Shown here: positions 48,053 through 52,299 of the stretch, one piece after another
Position numbering within the stretch: position 1 is the first letter of the stretch
Layout: every line of letters begins with the position of its first letter
Assembly: GCF_001937445.1 (NCBI RefSeq)
Contig: NZ_MSKS01000027.1
Location: 1 to 52,299 of the forward strand
Reading direction: 5' to 3'
Source of the DNA: Actinomyces oris
GTDB taxonomy: Bacteria; Actinomycetota; Actinomycetes; Actinomycetales; Actinomycetaceae
DNA length: 52,299 nt
Notes under the pieces: model-generated
Told to the model about the DNA's origin: nothing
What the model saw: only the letters and a program-made list of their open reading frames with translations
Database searches by the model: none
Position numbers and translations under genes: made by a program

Positions 48053-48622
48053 GTGACTGAGACGCCTCCCGCCCCTGAGGGGTCAGTGAGTCCGGTTGCG
48101 GCGGCCTCCCCTCAAGGTGTTGACCAGGTGGGGCGCCGAAGGAGGCGTGTTCTCTGGGGTGCCATTGGAGTTGTCGTCGTGCTCGCGCTCCTACTGGGGG
48201 CAGGCGGATGGCTGTGGTGGACCCGTCCCAGCGCTACCTCTCGATCGGCCGGAAGCGCTCCTCCATCAATCACGCGCGTTCTGCTACCGACTGGGTTCGG
48301 AAAGGGCGATATCGTGTCTCTCGGGGGAGCGACTCGGGCTCCTGAGACCAAGGTTGGGAGGTTGGAGGCTGGCGGTATGCGCGTCGAGCAGAACCAGTGG
48401 ATCGGCTCGGTGTGGTGGACCCCGAAGGGAGAGGAGCCGACCAAGTATGAGCTGCACCTGGGTGAAAGTGTTCATATCGATGGGCTGGGCACCGTCACCC
48501 TCCTCGCTGTTAACCCACGATTGCACACCCCTGACAAAGGCGAGGCAGGTGGATGGACAACCGAGGTTCACGTCAATCTCGATCCTGGGCTGCACTGGTG
48601 TCGAAAATGGGATCCATGCTGA
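48053..48622 (+). CDS. Single-pass membrane candidate immunity protein 3
   Basis: This 189-residue paralogue has a cytoplasmic Ala/Pro lead, helix GVVVVLALLLGAGGWLWW, and an outside domain with YELHLGESVHIDGLGTVTLL and CRKWDPC end. CAGGAAGGAAAT precedes the GTG at 48053. The stretch SATSRSAGSAPPSITRV to GGATRAPETKVG is nearly identical to copy 5 and absent from copy 4. The approximately 100-base spacers before copies 3, 4 and 5 are alignable, so the array grew by unit duplication. Confidence 0.7.
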   Translation: MTETPPAPEGSVSPVAAASPQGVDQVGRRRRRVLWGAIGVVVVLALLLGAGGWLWWTRPSATSRSAGSAPPSITRVLLPTGFGKGDIVSLGGATRAPETKVGRLEAGGMRVEQNQWIGSVWWTPKGEEPTKYELHLGESVHIDGLGTVTLLAVNPRLHTPDKGEAGGWTTEVHVNLDPGLHWCRKWDPC

Positions 48623-48722
48623 GCCTGTGAAGGCGTATGGCCGTCACTGAGCTCGCTTCATCCGGGGACGCGTCTGTCCAATGCTGCGTCTCTAGAACTC
48701 GTTCCCAGGAAGGAAATCGATC

Positions 48723-49253
48723 ATGGTCGAGATGCAGCCCGCCCCTGAGGGGCTCGTGGGCCCCGCCGCGGCGGCCTCCCCTCACGGTGTTGATCAGGTG
48801 GGGCGCCGAAGGAAGCGTCTTCTCTGGGGCACAGTCGGAGTCGTCGTCGTACTCGCGCTCCTACTGGGGGCGGGCGGCTGGCTGTGGTGGACCCGCCCGG
48901 GCACCACCAGCGTTGCTGTACCTGCGGGGGTGGGGAGGGGTGACGTGATGTCGCTTGATGGGTCGATTCCTGCTCCTGAGACCAAGACCGGGAGGCTGGA
49001 GACCGGGGGAATGCGTTCTGAGCGTCATCAGTGGATCGGCTCGGTGCGCTGGACCCCCAAGGGAGGGAAGGCGACCACGTACGAGATGCATTTGGGTGAG
49101 AGTATCAACATTGACGGACTGGGAACCGTCACCCTCCTCGCCGTCAATCCACCGCCCCTGATCCTTCAGGAAAAAGAAGGTGGGTGGACGACGCGAGTTC
49201 ATGTCGTACTTGACCCCGGACTGCACTGGTGTGAACCCTGGGATCCCTGCTGA
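48723..49253 (+). CDS. Single-pass membrane candidate immunity protein 4
   Basis: This 176-residue paralogue shares its N-terminal half and helix with copies 3 and 5. Its post-helix stretch (TTSVAVPAGVGRGDVMS, then LRSERHQWIGSVRW-like) follows copy 2 instead. The outside domain has YEMHLGESINIDGLGTVTLL and ends CEPWDPC. CAGGAAGGAAAT precedes ATG. It looks like a mosaic of two paralogue types. Confidence 0.7.
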   Translation: MVEMQPAPEGLVGPAAAASPHGVDQVGRRRKRLLWGTVGVVVVLALLLGAGGWLWWTRPGTTSVAVPAGVGRGDVMSLDGSIPAPETKTGRLETGGMRSERHQWIGSVRWTPKGGKATTYEMHLGESINIDGLGTVTLLAVNPPPLILQEKEGGWTTRVHVVLDPGLHWCEPWDPC

Positions 49254-49352
49254 ATCCGTGAAGGCGACCGGTTTTCACGTAGTTCGCTTCATCGATGATG
49301 GCTCTGTCCAACACTGTGCCTTGATAATTCTCCTCCAAGAAGGGAATTGGTC

Positions 49353-49934
49353 GTGACTATGGCGCCTCCCGTCCATGAGAGTCCTGAGAGTCCCGCTGTG
49401 GCGACCTTTTCCCCTTACGGTATTGACCGAGTGAGGCGCCGAAGGAAGCGTGTTCTCTGGGGCACAGTCGGAGTCGTCGTCGTACTCGCGCTCCTACTGG
49501 GGGTGGGCGGCTGGCTGTGGTGGACCCGTCCCAGCGCTACCTCTCGATCGGCTGGAAGCGCTTCTCCATCAATCACGCGCGTTATGCTGCCGACTGGGAT
49601 CGGAAAGGGCGATATCGTGTCTCTCGGGGGAGCGACTCGGGCTCCTGAGACCAAGGTTGGGAGGTTGGAGGCTGGCGGTATGCGCGTCGAGCAGAACCAG
49701 TGGATCGGCTCGGTGTGGTGGACCCCGAAGGGAAGGAGGTCGACCAAGTATGAGCTGCACCTGGGCGAAAGTGTTCATATCGATGGGCTGGGCACCGTCA
49801 CACTTGTTGCCGTCACTCCACCGTCCACATCCCCGCCCGATAAGAGCAAGGCCGGCGGAGCAAGAGAAAGAGTTCACGTCAACGTCAACCTTGACCCCGG
49901 AATCCAATGGTGCAGGCCGTCAGACTCGTGCTGA
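49353..49934 (+). CDS. Single-pass membrane candidate immunity protein 5
   Basis: This 193-residue paralogue is nearly identical to copy 3 through the membrane helix and middle of the outside domain. It then diverges at the C-terminal third (PPSTSPPDKSKAGG) and ends CRPSDSC. GAAGGGAAT precedes the GTG at 49353; an ATG at 49359 is possible. It is the last gene of the array. Confidence 0.68.
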   Translation: MTMAPPVHESPESPAVATFSPYGIDRVRRRRKRVLWGTVGVVVVLALLLGVGGWLWWTRPSATSRSAGSASPSITRVMLPTGIGKGDIVSLGGATRAPETKVGRLEAGGMRVEQNQWIGSVWWTPKGRRSTKYELHLGESVHIDGLGTVTLVAVTPPSTSPPDKSKAGGARERVHVNVNLDPGIQWCRPSDSC

Positions 49935-50053
49935 ACCGATGAAGGTGTCTCGCCCTCACGAACTCATGTGAGATCGGAGGGGCTGCGGACGATGCCATGG
50001 CTGGATCCTGTTAACGCGCCCACCGTGTATCAACCAGCGGGTTGCCTGGAGGA

Positions 50054-50251
50054 ATGATCAATCATACCTCTGTGAATGTCAGTGATCCTGCGGCCTCGAA
50101 GGCCTTCTACGAGGAGGCCCTGGCGGCGGGTGGTAGCGACAACGGCGGTCCTGGCGAGCGCCCGCACTATCACCCCGGCTACTACGGGGCCTTTGTCCTC
50201 GACCCCGACGGCAACAACCTCGAGGCCGTCTTCCACGGCACCGGCAACTGA
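50054..50251 (+). pseudogene. Internally deleted VOC/glyoxalase-family gene
   Basis: The 65-residue frame keeps the start (NHTSVNVSDPAASKAFYEE) and end (HYHPGYYGAFVLDPDGNNLE) of the complete paralogue at 50907 but lacks about 65 central residues. The deletion joins the two similar segments AFYETALA and AFHEAALA, consistent with recombination between short repeats. The ribosome binding site is intact. Metal-site residues in the missing part are gone, so it is unlikely to be active. Confidence 0.8.
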
Positions 50252-50323
50252 CCGCCGACTGTGCACCTCCCCTCCGCTGCGTGAGCCCGACGGGCAGCCC
50301 CGCTGCGCCGGTGACGTGCCTCC

Positions 50324-50851
50324 TTACTGAGCCACCTCAGGTGTCGACGCATGCCGGTCGAGCGTCACTGCCGAGGCCAGGAGCACCACCGCGGGCAGGA
50401 CGTTCACCAGGTAGCGCCCGTCGTACCAGATGAGGTGGTCGGGCGCCGCTGACATGACGAGGTAGGTCAGAGAGACCGACAGGGAGATGCCGGCCAGAAC
50501 CATGCTGAGTGCGGCCGCGCCCACTGCGCGGTCGACCGTGGCGAGGTGTATCGCTATGAGAACACCCATCAAGGCCAGGAACAGGACCACGCCACTGATC
50601 GCCTGCGGGAAGGCAAGATCGACAGAGCTCGTCAGTCCGTCTTCGTAGTCCTGAGCAGGCTTGGCGGAGCCATTGCTGGAGCCAAGGGACATCGTGGCGC
50701 TCACCATCTGAACTCCCCAAGCGATCAATGGGATCGGGGCCCATACGTTGACTGGTCGCGTGCGTCGCGAGGAGGGGACGGGGCCGGCTGAATCGTCGGA
50801 GGGCGAGGAGGCTGCTGAGTCCTCGGAGGAGGGAGCTGCGGATGATGTCAT
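50324..50851 (-). CDS. Small multi-pass membrane protein, possibly a fragment
   Basis: This 175-residue protein has a Ser/Asp-rich lead and about four hydrophobic segments. The ending WYDGRYLVNVLPAVVLLAS resembles the C-terminal GRYLLPVLP motif of membrane glycosyltransferase-like proteins. It may be the remnant of a larger protein, but no similar sequence is seen upstream. Its start lies inside the segment duplicated with 49990-50054. Confidence 0.6.
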   Translation of the reverse strand: MTSSAAPSSEDSAASSPSDDSAGPVPSSRRTRPVNVWAPIPLIAWGVQMVSATMSLGSSNGSAKPAQDYEDGLTSSVDLAFPQAISGVVLFLALMGVLIAIHLATVDRAVGAAALSMVLAGISLSVSLTYLVMSAAPDHLIWYDGRYLVNVLPAVVLLASAVTLDRHASTPEVAQ

Positions 50852-51315
50852 GGTTGGATCCTGTCAATGCGCCCACCGTGTATCAACCAGTGGTTAGTCT
50901 GGAGGCATGATTGATCACATCTCTGTGAATGTCAGTGATCCGGCGGCCTCGAGAGCCTTCTACGAGACGGCGCTCGCGCCGCTGGGCTACCGCGTGGTCA
51001 TGGAGTTCGGGCCCGTCACCGGACTGGGTGGGTCGACGCCCGGCGCGCCGGAGGACACCCCGGTCCACGCGGACCTGTGGCTGACCCCGGCGGAGCACCT
51101 GACGCCCTGCCACGTTGCTGTGACGGCGTCGTCAACGGTGCAGGTGGACGCCTTCCATGAGGCGGCCCTGGCGGCGGGCGGCACCGACAACGGCGGTCCT
51201 GGCGAGCGCCCGCACTATCACCCCGGCTACTACGGGGCCTTTGTCCTCGACCCCGACGGCAACAACCTCGAGGCCGTCTTCCACGGCACCGGCAACTGAC
51301 CGCCGGCTGTGCGCC
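50845..51315 (+). repeat. Segmental duplication of about 49990-50265
   Basis: The leader (TGGATCCTG, then CGCCCACCGTGTATCAACCAG), start region and 3' end of the VOC genes match between the two locations, including some bases beyond the stop. The left copy lacks an internal part of about 195 bases. Confidence 0.75.
50907..51299 (+). CDS. VOC/glyoxalase-family protein
   Basis: This 130-residue single-domain protein of the vicinal oxygen chelate fold begins IDHISVNVSDPAASRAFYET and ends with YYGAFVLDPDGNNLEAVFH, the standard VOC pattern. Substrate is unknown. GGAGG precedes the ATG. It is the intact copy of the duplicated segment. Confidence 0.85.
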   Translation: MIDHISVNVSDPAASRAFYETALAPLGYRVVMEFGPVTGLGGSTPGAPEDTPVHADLWLTPAEHLTPCHVAVTASSTVQVDAFHEAALAAGGTDNGGPGERPHYHPGYYGAFVLDPDGNNLEAVFHGTGN

Positions 51316-51460
51316 TCTGACTGCGGGCTGGGTATGACTGTGGACTGTGCACCTCAGCTCCGCGCCTGAGCCCGCCGTCGCCCTCAACACTTCGACCGAA
51401 TCTTCAGAAAAGACCCGGTGGGTTCTGGTGGTGGATGCACCACTCGTGGAGGGGTGTTTT

Positions 51461-52299
51461 GTGTCTAGGACTTGGTTTGATCAGGGAGTTCGTCGTGATG
51501 CGGTGGCGCGGGTGGTGGCTGGTGAGTCGGCTTCGGCGGTGGGGCGGGATCTGGGGTGCTGTCGTGGGTCGGTGAGCCTGTGGTGCCAGGAGGCGGGGGT
51601 GGAGCTGGTGGGCGGACGACGGGGTGGGACTGCCCAGTCCGACCAGGCCAGACGCGCCAAGGTCGTTCAGGCTGTCCTGGCCGGAGCGTCCCTGACCCGG
51701 GCGGCAGCCGCGGCCGGGGTGAGCCGGGATGCCGCGAGGCGGTACTGGCACGATCAGGCCGTGGAGGACGCAGCATCAGCATCAGGACGCTCACCAAGGC
51801 GGCGGGGGTGTGAGGGCTGGTCGGCGTCGGCCTGCGCCGGGCGGGTCGGGCGCGGGCAGCGCGTCAGCGACGCCGAGCGGGTCCTGATCGCTCAGGGCCG
51901 GGCCCGTGGGGAGTCGGCCGCCGCCATCGCCCGCGCCCTGGGGCGGTGCCGTCAGACCGTCTGGCGGGAGATCGCCCGTAACACCGGCTCTGACGGGGTC
52001 TACCGGGCCCCGGGGGCCTCGGCTGCGGCCCAGGAGCGCCTGGCCCGTCCCAAGACCAGGAGGCTCGACGCCGATCCTGTCCTGCGCGCCGAGGTGGTGG
52101 CCCTGCTCGAGGACGGGGCCAGCCCCCGCCAGATCAGCGCGCGCCTGCGCTGGGCCCACCCCGACAATGAGTCCATGCGCATATCCCATGAGCAGATCTA
52201 CCAGGCTCTCTACGTCCAGGGCGCCGGGAGCCTGCGTCAGCAGCTGCGGGTGGACAAGGCCCTGCGCTCGGGGCGCACCCGGCGCCTGCCCCGCTCACC
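51461..52299 (+). CDS. IS30-family transposase, 3' end outside the window
   Basis: The frame is open from the GTG at 51461 to the window edge, about 279 codons. Two helix-turn-helix regions are visible, the second in ESAAAIARALGRCRQTVWRE. The IS30 landmark RNTGSDGVYRAPGASAAAQE is followed by ASPRQISARLRWAHPDNESM and SHEQIYQALYVQG, which precede the catalytic core. GGAGGGG six bases upstream supports the start. The element's right end is not in the window. Confidence 0.88.
   Translation, partial: MSRTWFDQGVRRDAVARVVAGESASAVGRDLGCCRGSVSLWCQEAGVELVGGRRGGTAQSDQARRAKVVQAVLAGASLTRAAAAAGVSRDAARRYWHDQAVEDAASASGRSPRRRGCEGWSASACAGRVGRGQRVSDAERVLIAQGRARGESAAAIARALGRCRQTVWREIARNTGSDGVYRAPGASAAAQERLARPKTRRLDADPVLRAEVVALLEDGASPRQISARLRWAHPDNESMRISHEQIYQALYVQGAGSLRQQLRVDKALRSGRTRRLPRS

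Noticed and set aside
43006..49934. A complete type VII secretion system
   Set aside because: No EccC-like ATPase, EccB/EccD/EccE or mycosin gene is in the window; only effector-side genes are seen.

Overview
The window is high-GC actinobacterial DNA. GTG starts, GTGA/ATGA stop-start overlaps, twin-arginine-like lipoprotein signals, LppM-like envelope proteins and WXG100-type secretion genes point to an oral-type Actinomyces or close relative. That assignment is inferred from gene content and composition, not from a marker gene.

Layout. 0-7 kb holds pyrE, a SpoU/TrmH RNA methyltransferase, class II fructose-bisphosphate aldolase, a sugar ABC importer (lipoprotein plus two permeases, no ATPase) with LacI-type operator candidates, and a YesL/DUF624 protein. 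7-9.5 kb has a first LppM-like envelope protein and purA. 9.5-16.4 kb is an accessory block: a double-module membrane protein, an SseB/SAV_915-like protein, two small AT-rich type VII secretion (T7SS) type genes, a large effector-like gene broken by a one-base frameshift, and two 273-residue membrane paralogues split by an IS5-type insertion. 16.5-21.3 kb is a run of five more LppM-like genes, making six in the window. 21.5-31.5 kb has pckG, membrane proteins, an orphan VapB-type antitoxin, a TerD-domain protein and two unrecognised proteins. 31.6-43 kb is a purine cluster (purD, purC, two membrane proteins, purS, purQ, purL), interrupted by a TfoX-like gene and a trehalose-synthase-like glycosyltransferase.

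43-50 kb is the most interesting region. Two secreted-effector genes share an almost identical N-terminal WXG-type trafficking domain and carry divergent C-terminal calpain-like (family C2) cysteine protease domains with visible Cys/His/Asn residues and an embedded calcium-loop-like motif. They are surrounded by five paralogous single-pass membrane proteins, each with an outside-facing domain ending in C-x5-C. I read these as candidate immunity proteins or inhibitors. A conserved 63-base leader lies upstream of both effector units, and one unit keeps a small helical partner gene that the other lacks. No T7SS core machinery lies in the window.

50-52.3 kb contains a duplicated VOC/glyoxalase gene (one copy internally deleted), a small membrane protein, and an IS30-family transposase running off the right edge.

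The purine genes form a de novo IMP/AMP pathway set (purD, purC, purSQL, purA) next to central carbon genes (fba, pckG). Clustered effectors, paralogous membrane proteins, insertion sequences and segmental duplications mark 9.5-16.4 kb and 43-52 kb as the fast-evolving parts.
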